From NCBI RefSeq assembly GCF_029227915.1, contig NC_079875.1:5518001-5582000 (forward strand): a stretch of DNA of 64,000 nucleotides. Reading direction: 5' to 3'. The notes under the pieces were generated by a model, which worked only from the letters and a program-made list of their open reading frames with translations, ran no database searches and was not told where the DNA came from. Positions 48,923 through 60,614 of the stretch are shown here, piece by piece. Positions within the stretch are counted from its first letter, which is position 1, and each line of letters opens with the position of its first letter. The DNA comes from Hydractinia symbiolongicarpus (Eukaryota > Cnidaria > Hydrozoa > Anthoathecata > Hydractiniidae). A program made the position numbers and the translations under genes.

Positions 48923-51920
48923 AAGAAGAAGAAGAAGAAGAAGAAGAAGAAGAAGAAGAAGAAGAAGAAGAAGAAAAAGAAGAAGAAGAAGAAGAAGAAG
49001 AAGAAGAAGAAGAAGAAGAAGAAGAAGAAGAAGAAGAAGAAGAAGAAGAAGAAGAAGAAGAAGAAGAAGAAGAAGAAGAAGAAGAAGAAGAAGAAGAAGA
49101 AGAAGAAGAAGAAGAAGAAGAAGAAGAAGAAGAAGAAGAAGAAGAAGAAGAAGAAGAAGAAGAAGAAGAAGAAGAAGAAGAAGAAGAAGAAGAAGAAGAA
49201 GAAGAAGAAGAAGAAGAAGAAGAAGAAGAAGAAGAAGAAGAAGAAGAAGAAGAAGAAGAAGAAGAAGAAGAAGAAGAAGAAGAAGAAGAAGAAGAAGAAG
49301 AAGAAGAAGAAGAAGACGAAGAAGACGAAGAAGAAGAAGAAGAAGAAGAAGAAAAAGAAGAAGAAGAAGAAGAAGAAGAAGAAGAAGAAGAAGAAAAAGA
49401 AGAAGAAGAAGAAGAAGAAGAACCTACTTTCTGTGATGTTTGTTTTCTCGATAATATTCTGAATGATATCATCACGTTGGAGACGATTTAACTGATGTTG
49501 GATGGTTCTCCAAGAAATATTATACTTCAAAAGTTTAAAACAAGCTTCCATTCTTTTGTTGTTTTTCGTCAAACTGAACTTGCACCTTTTTGATTTCTTC
49601 TTCCGGTATATCTAACAATTCTGATAGATGGACCCATTCTTTGTCAATTTCTTCTGCTATAACCTCTAACGCGTCCATTACTACAAAATCATGAGAATTT
49701 TCTAAAATTGGAAAGAAAATTATCAATTTTGGATTTAAATTCAATTTGTGAATTGGTTGAAATCACTTAAATAATCATAAAAATCCATTTATTTTATCTA
49801 ATGTATATTCTTTTATTATAATTATTTACCAAGGCAAGCCTATTCATTTCCTACTGGTGTTGTTGTCAATGAGGCAGCTACAAAGGGAGTTTTTATTGTA
49901 TTTTGAGCTATGAAAGTCGTGCAAGTGCAGCAATTGCTTACCGTAAATGACGAATTAAGCGCCCCGTGCCCAATAAGCGCCCCTGTTAAATAAACGCCCA
50001 CATTGCTATATTTTTTATTTTTTCTCTCTTCTATTTTTTGTTCCTTCTATTTTAAATTTTAACGTGTTAGAACTTTTTGTAACGTTTTACCATTGTATAC
50101 CTTAGAAGTTAAAAGTATATTACATTACATTACATTAGCGGAAATTTGTAAATAAACGCCCCTTGCTCTAATAAGCCCCCTCCCTTTCCTCGAGAAACGG
50201 GGGCGCATATTCGAATCGGCACAAAAAAACAACGATTTCTTCTATGAATATAGATTTTAGTTTATAAAAACAAAATCATTTTAAAAAGGTCGTTCAATTA
50301 TTTTAATTCATCAAATGTCATTCCAAAGTGGGTATATTTTTATTAGTTTTCAAAATTTCCTTTGATAGAATTGTTGCAATTCTCTTGTCCTTGATGAATG
50401 TCTCAAATTTGGTAGAAGCTACAAGTCCAACTTCCCGTTTATCTTCCAACTATTGTATTTCTTTCTTTTTTCTTTGTATTTCTATTTTTACCCATAAAAA
50501 TATGAGAATGAAGTTTAAAAAATTGATAAATGAGCGTCCCGAGCGCTTAATTTGTCATTTATGGTAAGTAGACGATCACCAAATATACCAAGCCTTTTCT
50601 TGCTGAACGCGTACAAAAAGGATCAACCCACTTTTTTATAATCTTTGGGATGTGCAAGCGGGGGGTTTAACTCAAAAACATCTTATCACAAGGCTCCAGT
50701 AAGTAAATCGTTGAGATTTTCAATTATCTTGCTAACAAGAAAACTGTCTTCTAGAAATATGTAAGATTGCCCGAATCCCTATATAGCGAACTTAGCCCGA
50801 CAATCTGGTACCCAGGTTTATTTTCGCTGTAAGGGTTTAGTGAATCAACAAAGTAAACTATAGCTGCAACAAAGTAACCTGTATATAAGATCACCATTGT
50901 GCAAAGGTTGAGCAGTTTTTGTTTTGTTTTTGATCAGCGTTTCAAGCACTACACATTGGAAGCAACGTGTCAACAAATTTCAGGAAAAAAATATTGTGTA
51001 TTGACGGATCCTGGCAGACGTCATCAAAATACAAGTTACGCTTCTCTTTTCCAATGTACTCCTGCCTAAGTGGATTTTTCCACGGGCCTTGATGGACTGC
51101 AAATTGCACCAATTACGCCTTAGAAATTCAATATGTTATACCCACTTTTTTTTTGTTCATCAATTTGTATTTCTTTGATTATCATCTTCAACGACTCTAT
51201 ATCCGCCATCACTTTGTCAAGCGGAGACTTTTGTGTTGCTATGGCAACTTCGAGTGATTCAATTCTTTTTGTGTTCTTATCAATCTTTTCATTTTCAACA
51301 TCACTCAAGCTTTGCTGTAAATGTGCCATCTTGGTTTCTAGAAACTGCACTCCTAGTGACGTATACATCTTCAAACTAGCTGTTTCTAAGTCGTTAAAAA
51401 GCCCCATGTTGTTATAACCTAACCCTTTGAGTATGTGTCCCATTCTTTTCCAGTATTTTAAAAAATCTTGTTCATTTTGAATGTCGTTCACACTACTGTG
51501 GAGAAGCTCATTTCGAAGTTGTTTAGCAAGTAAACAAAACGCTGCAAGGCTTGTATCATTTTTATGTGGTACTTTTTGACCCCATCCTCCCAAGGGTGCC
51601 GATATAATTTTCTCATACCGTATAACAAGTACGATAAGTGTTATATCCCAATCACGAGAGTTTGACTTTCCTGATGCAGGACAAAGAATGTCCCACTGTT
51701 CTTTATGAATAATCTTTTTCAATTTTTCATAAAACTTTTTCTTAAATTGAACCATTTTAGCATGCAATAAAACTTCGTCGTCTGTAACGCCGGTGTACGA
51801 ACCATCTTGATGGTAATTGTGCAATATACATAACAGGGCTTCTTTTATACATATCTGTAATGTGATTATAACACGCATCCAGAATTGACAATTTGAAACT
51901 GTTGAGGTTGAAGCATCCAT
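46353..51920 (-). CDS. HEPN-Death-NACHT-LRR receptor (NLR-like), with one frameshift
   Basis: Minus-strand exons 51146-51920, 49428-49701 and 46353-48856, joined on matching phases; about 1,183 residues if read through one extra base. Exon 1 is a DZIP3-type HEPN domain (DILCPASGKSNSRDWDITL, GWGQKVP, DTSLAAFCLLAKQLRNELLH) followed by a coiled coil. Exon 2 is a Death-fold domain (HLSELLDIPEEEIKKVQ, then FKLLKYNISWRTIQHQL). Exon 3 has a NACHT ATPase with Walker A GIAGSGKST, Walker B ILILIDGVDEL and a GRPGACHQ sensor-like segment. A helical region and irregular leucine-rich repeats follow, ending at the stop at 46,353-46,355. Such proteins are cytosolic sensors in which NACHT oligomerises and the Death domain recruits partners. 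The frame changes inside exon 2. The junction between exons 1 and 2 uses a GTGGGT donor and is inference; the HEPN exon could be a separate gene. Confidence 0.75.
48893..49422. repeat. Long (GAA)n/(TTC)n microsatellite in the NACHT gene intron
   Basis: About 530 bases of nearly pure GAA with a few GAC and AAA interruptions. On the minus strand it reads as poly-Ser or poly-Phe. A GTAGGT donor at 49,427-49,422 and a TGATTTTAG acceptor ending at 48,857 flank it, and the exons on both sides join in phase, so it is intronic rather than coding. Confidence 0.9.
49937..50568. mobile_element. MITE with about 27-bp terminal inverted repeats (AAGCGCC family)
   Basis: The left end CTTACCGTAAATGACGAATT continues into AAGCGCC. 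The right end, read inverted, is CTTACCATAAATGACAAATT and continues into AAGCGC. 632 bp with no coding capacity, inside the first intron of the HEPN/NACHT gene. A clear target duplication was not found. Confidence 0.75.
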
Positions 51921-52730
51921 TCTTCACCTTGTGTATAGATTCCACTTCACTCTTACTCTTTATCCGGATTCTAAAGCAAATATCCACATCAACTTAGACA
52001 TATTCACGCTTAATTGATTTTTTTAACTCATCAGTATGCTTCGACAGAATTTGAATCTGAGGCTAAAATATGTTGCCAATTCATGTGCTTATGTGTCACC
52101 CCCGTCCCTGGAGCTCCTTTTAATGATATCGGCGTTCCAATATCAGGAAGAGAAAAAATGCCTTGGAGTCTAGGTTGCTTGTGTATAATTTTTAAAAAAA
52201 TTGTCGGCTTTCGAATCCTGAGGTTGGGGAGAATTATAAGCGTTATGTTTTTACATGGATTAATAAATCGCGAAGAGTAAATTTATACGTCACCATCTTT
52301 GTATGCAGTATTTTCGTCACACTTATTATTGAGCAGTGCTGACGAAAGCGGGGTGCAGAAGGTTATACCGCCTCCTACGTTTTTCTTGGAAACGACTTTT
52401 GAACGTACACAATCGAGAACCTTAGATTTAACTTGAAGTGTTTCCCTACTTGTTTTAGATATTTGAATTTTCGACAGTATTGACGTGAATATTCAGGATA
52501 CTGTTGGTAGTGGATATATGAGGCATATATATGCAACTTACATTCAATTTGTCAGTTATGAATTACCTTGCTTTCATAAAAAATACTTCATTTTGTAAAC
52601 ATCGGTGCATAGTATATGATTTTTGGTTTCCCACGTTTGTTTTTCTGTTCCGCAGTTTACAGGTCGGATTGTGAGTGGTGGAAGTGCTGCCTTCAATCTT
52701 TTGTGTTATTATATTTCCGTCGTCTTGTAT
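51921..52730. other. Intergenic region upstream of the HEPN gene
   Basis: Upstream flank of the HEPN start, with no recognisable gene. It probably contains the promoter of the minus-strand HEPN/NACHT gene, but no motif stands out. Confidence 0.4.
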
Positions 52731-52734
52731 CATC

Positions 52735-53008
52735 GAAGATGGTGTAGTGGTAGCGCATTCGACTCGTAATCATAAAGTTTCAGGTTCGAGTTCCTACTCC
52801 GGCGCACTTTAAATGCAGTGTTGTCAGCCCATTTGGTGCCATCTACTGACTGCTAACAGGCTTGTGTGGCAGGCAAGCAATTTAGAGCAATACTATCCGT
52901 ATCTGTGGCAGTAATGTAACAGAGTTACAGTCGGAGGGGAGGAAGAGACAATCGTTAGGATGGAATCCCCAAGGACGTTAAAACTTCCCGTTACTTAATT
53001 ACTTACTT
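52735..53008 (+). mobile_element. tRNA-derived SINE-like element
   Basis: It starts with a tRNA-like head that has an A box (TGGTGTAGTGGTAGCGC) and a B box (GGTTCGAGTTCC). The anticodon and T stems are degraded, with CGT in the anticodon position. The body has no coding capacity and the end is a short (TTACTTA)-type tail near 52,993-53,008. This is SINE architecture; the family is unknown. Confidence 0.55.
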
Positions 53009-54853
53009 ATTGGGACATCGAGACATCTTTAAGTAGAAACAAACCTGTTCCCCTAATATTTACGAAACAAAAGTTAACATCTCTAGTTGTTAAGTTTGTG
53101 GTTATGCTTACCTGGGCAAAATGGCATTCCTTTTAAGATTGATAATGAGTTCCAGTTGAAACTTATATTATTATTATTATACAGCGTAAACTTACAACAG
53201 AGATCAGAAAAAATCGCCTTAAATGATTTCTCCAGTTCATTGGTCATAAATTATAAATTATTAGCTAAAAATATTAGGTACACGAAGAATATATACCTCC
53301 GTCATTGACAGAAACTGCTATGAACATCTTAACTTCTTAAACCCATCAACAACTTTAAACTCATATTATAGTAATTGCTAAATTCTTGGTTTACATAACC
53401 TTTTCTAACACTATTTACGTACATTTTTTATCCTCCTCCAGAGAGGATATTTTAATACAAAGATTGCTTTGACTTTCCGATTTCTTAGCACACTGAAGAA
53501 GATTACATTGTTTTTATTATAAAATTCGTATTACAAACAATTTTCATCGGGCCGAGCTAAGGTCGAGTGATGCTTATTGCCTATTGATATTTATTTTAAC
53601 ATTCCTCTTGTACCACTATTTCCAACTTCGTCTCCAGGGCTATTTACACCGATAGTGGTTATGTTGACGGGGCGCTGCCGTTTTTTGTTATGCAGTGTTA
53701 AACGATGGGTAACTTTACGTAAAAATAGTCCTGGGGACGAGTGTTGTATGCTCTCCTTCGTTATGTTTCTTTTGATACCCAGTCCTCTCGAGGGACAGTG
53801 CAGAGTACGTTAGTTTCTTGAAGATAACAGTCAATATATATCTTATTACACATAGAACACGAGGATGCGCTGTTCAATCAGTCATATAAATAGTCCTGGA
53901 TACAAGTTTATTTTACCTTAAAAATTTTTTTGTAACACGCTAGAAATTAGTTACAGTGTGAGACGCACAAAAAACGCAGCTTTTGTTCATTAGTAAGATG
54001 GAAGGTACCATGTTCAATTTGTTCGAGGGACACAGCATTGTGTAGATTTACCTAAATAAACTTAATCTTACACAAGGAAGGACCGCCCTGAAGCAGCAGC
54101 CATTAAAGTTCACACCAGTGGATTATAGGATTCACATATAAGAGGTGGGTGTGTTAAGTAAAACGAGTAAGCGGTTATAATAAAACAATTTAAATTATAG
54201 ATTTAAAAAAGGCAAGGCTAAATTTGTTGGTTAATACAGTACCGACACTTTCCATTTTGGACATAAAATATTAATTAAAAAAGAGAAACGGCAAATAATA
54301 TAAAAAATATAAAATTTACTTACCTGAAGATGTAAAGTTTTATTTACGAAAAGCTTCGTGTATTTAATTGTAAATTTTATATGTTCTTTTTTATATTATA
54401 ATCCTACTATGGCGAAGAAAACAATTTTAAAGAAACGGCAAACTTTTCCTCTTCCTCTAACATTTTATAAAAAATGTGTTTTGCAATCACACTTTTTTTG
54501 TCGTCGTTTTTAACGAGAAGTCACTGTTTTGAAGCCAAGGAACAATGAAAACATACATCAAAAATGGTTCTATATTTAACTCTCTTCGTCTCTATCTTCT
54601 TCTATCTTCTTCTCTATCTTCAGCTTTTCTGCGAGTTATTTCTTTGTAATTGCACAGAACTGAAGTTGCTTAATTCAGCTACAACTTGCTTATGAAAAAA
54701 TCCGTGTAATTTATCAACCCCTTTTTAGGAGATAATTTCTGTTCTGCTAAATTTCTGTAAAAGATGTGTTTGTCTAAATCACAATCCCTGGAATGCGCAA
54801 CAGATATGCAAAAAGTACTGGGAGCGAGGTTGGTGTGTATTAAGGTGAATAAT
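53009..54853. other. Intergenic region with one MITE
   Basis: AT-rich DNA without a recognised gene. It contains the MITE at 53,623-53,746 and a half-end near 54,818-54,835. Confidence 0.45.
53623..53746. mobile_element. MITE of the CCTCGT-CCAGG family, longer form
   Basis: Left CAACTTCGTCTCCAGGGCTA and right TAGTCCTGGGGACGAGTGTTG are inverted repeats. The internal TTGACGGGGCG word matches the 15,981-16,078 copy. Confidence 0.65.
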
Positions 54854-55981
54854 TTATCCTTGCTGTATTGGGTAGTTATTTGAAGACATGGTTTCTGATG
54901 ATGTTTGCGCCATTTTAATATCTTTTGTACCAAAAACTTTACTTGACTTTCTGCGACACCGACCGCGAAAGAAATAGACAATACTGTTCAAGCCACTGTT
55001 ACTTACCAGCAGAAGATTTGCCCAATATGGTACATTTCCCATAATAAATCGACAGAGCGCATATGGTAAAGTGAGAAGAACAAATGCTATTGTTATAAGT
55101 CCACATAACGTTGATATTTTAAGACCCTTTCTCCTACTGGCGATGTTGGTATTTTTGTTTAACCAGTATGTGATAAATCCATAGGACTGCACTAAAAATA
55201 CGTCACCGATTACGATAAACACAGACAGAACCAGTTGCATTGTGGTATGGTATCTTTCATTAATATCAGTAATCTTAACTCCCTTTTGTTTGAACTGTAT
55301 TCTTGTTTTGTTGTCATTAATCGAGGCAATAGATGTCGTCATCACTGGTACAATGTAAGTAATCGAGACCGTCGGTTGAGCAGTCTCGATAGTTGCTGTT
55401 GATGTCGACGATGTTGGTGTTGTATTCACAGTTATGTATTCCATTCTCTCGGTTTTTGTCTGAAAGGTTTCAGTAAAGTTGTGAGTGAGATGTGTCGAGA
55501 TTGCAATAACAGTCGACACAAACCACGTGGTGCAAAGCAACCAATAAACTTTCTTGCGCGTGAAAAATACGTTGTGTTTGATGGGTCGAAATATTGCCCA
55601 TAAGCGATCAAGGGTAATCAAAACCAAATGCAAAATAGAATTTACAACAAAACAAAAGTAAATACTGTAGCTGACATCTAGAATGATCCCACTTTGAGCA
55701 TTTTTTGTGACAAACACCATGCTTACCGAGCTGTTTGACATACCAAAAAACAAATCAGTGATTGATAAACTTAAAATACAAATCTCATGAATTTTCAATT
55801 TTCTTTTTATTCGACACAACAAGATAATTTCGATTATATTCAAAATCACCACCAGGAAGCCTAAACTAACATCAACTGATCTCTCTATGATATGTTCTAA
55901 GGCTGGCGACGAATGGGATTGGTGGCTAAATGGTGTGGAATTGGTAGCACTGCCGTCAGACTTGAAAGATGTATTCAACAT
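54854..55981 (-). CDS. Orphan class A (rhodopsin-like) GPCR, 375 aa, intronless
   Basis: A seven-transmembrane receptor predicted in the plasma membrane. The N-terminus carries N-glycosylation sequons (NTS, NST). TM1 is around residues 36-57. TM2 contains LSLSITDLFFG. TM3 ends in LDRLWAIF, a DRL version of the DRY motif. TM4 contains LLCTTWFVS. TM6 has FVLLTLPYALCRF, keeping the proline but not CWxP. TM7 reads SGLNSIVYFF in place of NPxxY. The loop between TM4 and TM5 is long (about 80 residues) and Thr/Ser-rich with more sequons. There is no Cys at the usual TM3 start and none in that loop, so the conserved extracellular disulfide is missing. The ligand is unknown. The ATG at 55,979-55,981 gives a full-length reading frame without introns, common for cnidarian receptors of this class. 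Confidence 0.88.
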   Translation of the reverse strand: MLNTSFKSDGSATNSTPFSHQSHSSPALEHIIERSVDVSLGFLVVILNIIEIILLCRIKRKLKIHEICILSLSITDLFFGMSNSSVSMVFVTKNAQSGIILDVSYSIYFCFVVNSILHLVLITLDRLWAIFRPIKHNVFFTRKKVYWLLCTTWFVSTVIAISTHLTHNFTETFQTKTERMEYITVNTTPTSSTSTATIETAQPTVSITYIVPVMTTSIASINDNKTRIQFKQKGVKITDINERYHTTMQLVLSVFIVIGDVFLVQSYGFITYWLNKNTNIASRRKGLKISTLCGLITIAFVLLTLPYALCRFIMGNVPYWANLLLVSNSGLNSIVYFFRGRCRRKSSKVFGTKDIKMAQTSSETMSSNNYPIQQG

Positions 55982-56251
55982 GATCTAAATGAAGAAAATA
56001 CAGTACGGGATGCTGAAAAATAAGAGATTTTACATTTCTGCTAAAAAATTAATTAGATATAGACGAAACGTTTTAATTTTTTTTTTTGTATCGAGAGTGT
56101 CGATCCATATATTCTTAAACTAGTTAGCGCGAGTTCCTCCGAAGATTTTTTTGTTAACATTTTTAGTAAAGAAGGTTGGTTTCAAACTTCAGATACAGGC
56201 TACAGAGGCGTAATAAGTTCGTTTTCGGGCTAACTTTTACACGTTATGTAT

Positions 56252-56336
56252 CGTAATCCCGTCCACAGGGCCTTTTTGATATCTGGCCTTCTGTAATATG
56301 AAGAAGCAAAGAAAAAAACAACCAGGGAACGAAGCT
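56252..56336. mobile_element. Degraded MITE of the CCTCGT-CCAGG family
   Basis: Left ATCCCGTCCACAGGGC and right ACCAGGGAACGAAGC are weak inverted matches to the family ends. Confidence 0.4.
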
Positions 56337-57345
56337 ATGCACACCGGTAATTTGAATTTTACACACGTGTTAAATTTGCGCATCTATTTTACACACACTT
56401 TGTGAATCTTGATTTCACGCACTTTTTACTTAGTTAATCCCGCCTACACTAAGTAGAAGTTTAAGAGAAAATAGAATCTTTCGCAAAAAACACAAGGTAC
56501 TGAAGTTAGATGAATGGCAAATGACAATCTTTCGCACAACGACTTTGCACGACAAATGAATGAATTAAAGTAGCTGGGTATATTTTAATGTACAGTCACA
56601 GAAAGTATATTTTAGCACCGATTAAGAAGCCAAACAAATTGTATTCCCAATTATTCTTACACACAATGATAAACATCCGCGCGCGATGCTCGATCCAGAC
56701 CTCTGAAGTTGTTACCGACGACGCAGTATTTTTAACGAGTTTTTTTTTGTTCTTAAGGATGGCTTTCTAAAAAAAGAATAACAAAACAAAGAAAACTGTT
56801 TTTAGGATTCTTCAGAGTATGTATAGTTAAAAAAGATATTTTAATGGACGAATCGAAATCGATTGCAGTATAAATATTTTTTAAATTTATATATTAAAAA
56901 TTATTATTAAGATTGTGGAGGTAGGCATGACAAGGGAACAGATGACCGAAAACAATAGTCGATTGGTTAATGCTGAATTGGATCATGCGGATAATTTTCA
57001 CACTCCTGCAAGAAACTTTTTTCAGGACCCAATTAGCAAGACCCTGAAAATATTGTCTGTCTGCCCGCAAAATAGTAAAAATTTTCTGGCATTCATTATC
57101 TCTCGACCCTTTTGTCCCGGGTTATTTGTGTGTTCAAATTTTCAGACACAACTTAATAAACCCTAATAGAAACATGTTAACATAACAAGAAATAAAATGG
57201 TGGCAAAATAATAGGCGACCAATTTTCATTGCAATGTCCAAAAATACGCTTGTTATTGCAGAAATTGATAAAATAGAGCTTTTTGTCAAATTTCAGTATA
57301 ATGAGTTAGGAAAAGATTTTCGGAGGTTAAAAACTAACAATAAAA
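56337..57345. other. Intergenic region, no gene seen
   Basis: AT-rich, with no recognisable coding pattern or repeat ends. Confidence 0.4.
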
Positions 57346-57420
57346 TTAGTTACATTCTCGTCCCTAGGGTTCTTTGAGATAAAACCTCTCAAAGAACTCT
57401 GGGGTCGAGAATGGGTTAGT
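57346..57420. mobile_element. Short foldback MITE
   Basis: A 75-bp near-palindrome: ATTCTCGTCCCTAGGGTTCT faces AGAACTCTGGGGTCGAGAAT with an inner TTTGAGA/TCTCAAA stem. It is probably a shortened relative of the CCTCGT-CCAGG family. Confidence 0.6.
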
Positions 57421-58767
57421 TACTAAAACCTAAATTTAAAGAGGCGCGATGGATAGCCTGCGACGAACATACCGGGGCCGAATAATGATACCGATAAAGA
57501 TAAAATTGCATAAATCAATCCGGTATAGAACTTCAGGTAAAGTCGCAAAATATCAGGCCTAGATGTTAAGCAGCTAACAGACAGTGCTTTAAAATCCAAC
57601 AGTTGAGGACTTAACTAAAACTGCTTGTGACCGCTGAAAAAAGCAGACATAAAAATTATATCTTAGCCTCGATTACCTTGGTTGTTTGTTTAAAGTTAAT
57701 GCATCACTCTTCAGCATTCACAAGCTGTATTTCGTACGATTCGACAACGGTTTATTTCAAATTTATATTGCAGCTATTCACGCTCAGTTGCTATGCATCC
57801 ACGTAGTACACGGTTCGCTTTTGTTAGCAAGTGTTCCTGTTCAACACATATATATCCTATTGATCAATAGGTATTATAATGTGAGTTAATAAGCCGACGT
57901 TTCTTAATTGTACACGACTGAAGGAATTACTCATGAATTTGATGCTTATTTCGGACATAAATAAATATAATAAAAACACAATAAAAATAAATAAAAAACA
58001 ATAATACGACTATGTACATTTAGTATAATCATGTTGTTACATCATTCTCAAAACACTTTTTGTGATTGCTTTCATGTAAAGGGTGAAGCGGTGCAATAAT
58101 TCGATTATTTAAAAAAATATTTATTTATACTTATTTTTACGAAACAGGTCATGCGTAGAAGTCATTCAAGATGGCAAAAATGCAGTTGAAAATAAAAGTC
58201 TTAATATTCCGATATAATATCAAACGCAAAGGGAGCCAAACTTCAATATACTGCCAGAAATCAATAAAACTGAATATTGTTCAAGGTGGTTTAAAAATCC
58301 GTCTACATTTCACAAAACCGAGTATTTGAGCGGGAATTTTAGAACACAAATTTTACGAATTTCTTCACTGACAAGGCCTTTATTCCTAAAAATGTTTATT
58401 TTTTTTAATCTCATATGCATCCAAACTTTATGTTTTAAATTTTCCAAGCAAGATATGTTATTGGTTTTGGGTTTTATAGACCAACTCTAAGTACACAGAG
58501 TGGGTCTAGAAGTGTACAAGTGAACTTTTTAAGTCACTTAACTATTATCTTTTATAAGATATCTTAAAGATAAGGACTAAATGCGGAAGAAAGAAAATAT
58601 GCAGAATTAATGTTTGCGAATGTGCTTTCGCAAACTTAGGTTTCTCATTTTTTAAGCAAGGACAGACATTTGCAATCTTTCATTTCGCATTTTACCTTCT
58701 TTTCATCCAATTTCCAATTATCTCTAACTTCACCTTAAAAGCTTACTTTCGATATACAGATTACAGT

Positions 58768-59060
58768 TGAACTCATTTAATTCGAACTCCCATAACTTGA
58801 AAAATCATGTAAATTGAACAGATTCTTTGGTCCCCTAATCATGTAATTCGAATTTTGGGAACGTTTTACGCTTTCGAATGTTTTTAAGTTCTAAAGCTTT
58901 TTGAAGGGGGTAGTTCACATCAAAAAAACGTACATGGCACACTAAAGCTACTTTGCAAAAGTAAAGTAAAATGCTCTAAAGGAGTTAGAAACCAAGTAAG
59001 GATGTGGCAAGTCAATTTAAAATTCCAGGTAATGACCTTACTGCTTGGAAGATAAACAAA
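58768..59060 (+). mobile_element. Decayed pogo/Tigger-like transposon fragment
   Basis: A CAGTTGAACTC end with ATTCGAACTCCCATAA resembles pogo/Tigger termini. About 200 bases later one frame reads ASQFKIPGNDLTAWKINKDK, the pattern of the N-terminal helix-turn-helix of pogo transposases. The frame is interrupted and no right end was found. The family match is from memory. Confidence 0.4.
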
Positions 59061-59941
59061 GACAAGTGTGAATGATAGTGCAATATGGAAATAAACATTG
59101 AAATCAGTGAAAAAAAGAAGTTATGAAATTCCATTAATGATCATCAGAGAGTTTAAGAAATTTAAATCAATAATAAACAGATATCGTGCTTATATGGATG
59201 ATTGGACATCGGTGAAGGGAGAAAATGTTGCTGTTGCTGTTACTAAAGATGCCTAAGTCATTGGTTACTTAAAAAAAGGAAAAACTGGACAATAAGCTAA
59301 AACCGTGTTTTATTTCCTATGAGCTAATCTAATAAACATTGCTATTATTACTGTCACTGGGAAGAGGTTTAACCTAAGAGATGGAGAAGGCTTGCAATTA
59401 CCATGAACTATTTCGTTCCATGTTGAAGAAAAATACATTGAAGAAACATTTGAATCTCTAATCGCTTTTAAGTAAAACAAGTATCGAAATTATCGCTGAA
59501 ATATATACCAATACTAATATAAGAAGACAGTTAATGTTTGTGAAAATCTGATTTTACGCCATCCAAAAACGTGCTGGCACTTCTTCAGAAAAAAGATTAG
59601 GCAACATGTGGTCATGGTTTTATTGTTCCCTTTTTTCTGTCAGGTCGTTAAAGGATAAATACCGATCTTTTGTCATTCGAAAGATAAGAATAAGAATTAG
59701 AGAAGATGAAAGAATTGCCAAAAACATCAGTCCATAGAAGATATAACGATGCTCATGTCTGGCCTGACTTTGCGAATTTAATCCAGATCCAAAAATTTCA
59801 ACAGATCAATGATATATTTCGTAACCATGGAAATTTGCCACAGTGGATGGATAACAATCTTCTGAAATAGATGGGTCTCCCTTTCCAGGCAAAAGTAATA
59901 TATTCACCTATGTATACACACCATCCGGATAAACTATCTGA

Positions 59942-60054
59942 GTTCATCACTAACATATTGCCACACGTAGTGTAATGGGTTCGTCTGCGGCTCCCAGTTC
60001 TGGGGACTGCGGAACGAATCCCGCTCACTGCCAGGCAGTATGTTAGTGATGAAC
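59942..60054. repeat. Long hairpin enclosing a tRNA-like core
   Basis: Arms 59,942-59,962 and 60,034-60,054 are reverse complements at 20 of 21 positions. The core has an A-box-like TAGTGTAATGGGTTCG and a B-box-like GAACGAATCCCG, plus its own pairing (GGGTTCGT with ACGAATCCC; CCCAG with CTGGG), so the whole 113 bases can form one imperfect stem. Confidence 0.7.
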
Positions 60055-60362
60055 AAAGTAGTTCTTCTACAAGATCAAAAATTTGTTTACAGCAAAATTT
60101 TTCAGATCTCGCCAAAATAAGTCTACACGAATATGAATTCCCAATGTGTAAAAGCTTACTTTGTGAAAATTTTTCTTGCAAAAAATTCTTGTAATAAAGG
60201 AAATAATATCACTAACCACAAATTTCAATACAGTGCATTTAGCTAGAGATGTACATCTGCAAAAATCAGTGGATTAGTAAATAATATTATATACTTTTCA
60301 ATTGAAATATGTAGAACTAATATAAAAAATAAAAATTTATTCACATGAACCTACAGAGGTAT

Positions 60363-60562
<200 letters not shown>

Positions 60563-60614
60563 TATATAAATATAAAAATAATTCAATAATATACACCCAA
60601 AAAAAGAGTACAAG

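Noticed and set aside
48814-49572. Poly-Phe and poly-Ser proteins read through the GAA/TTC tract
   Set aside because: A GTAGGT donor and a TTTTAG acceptor flank the tract and the neighbouring exons join in phase, so the tract is intronic.
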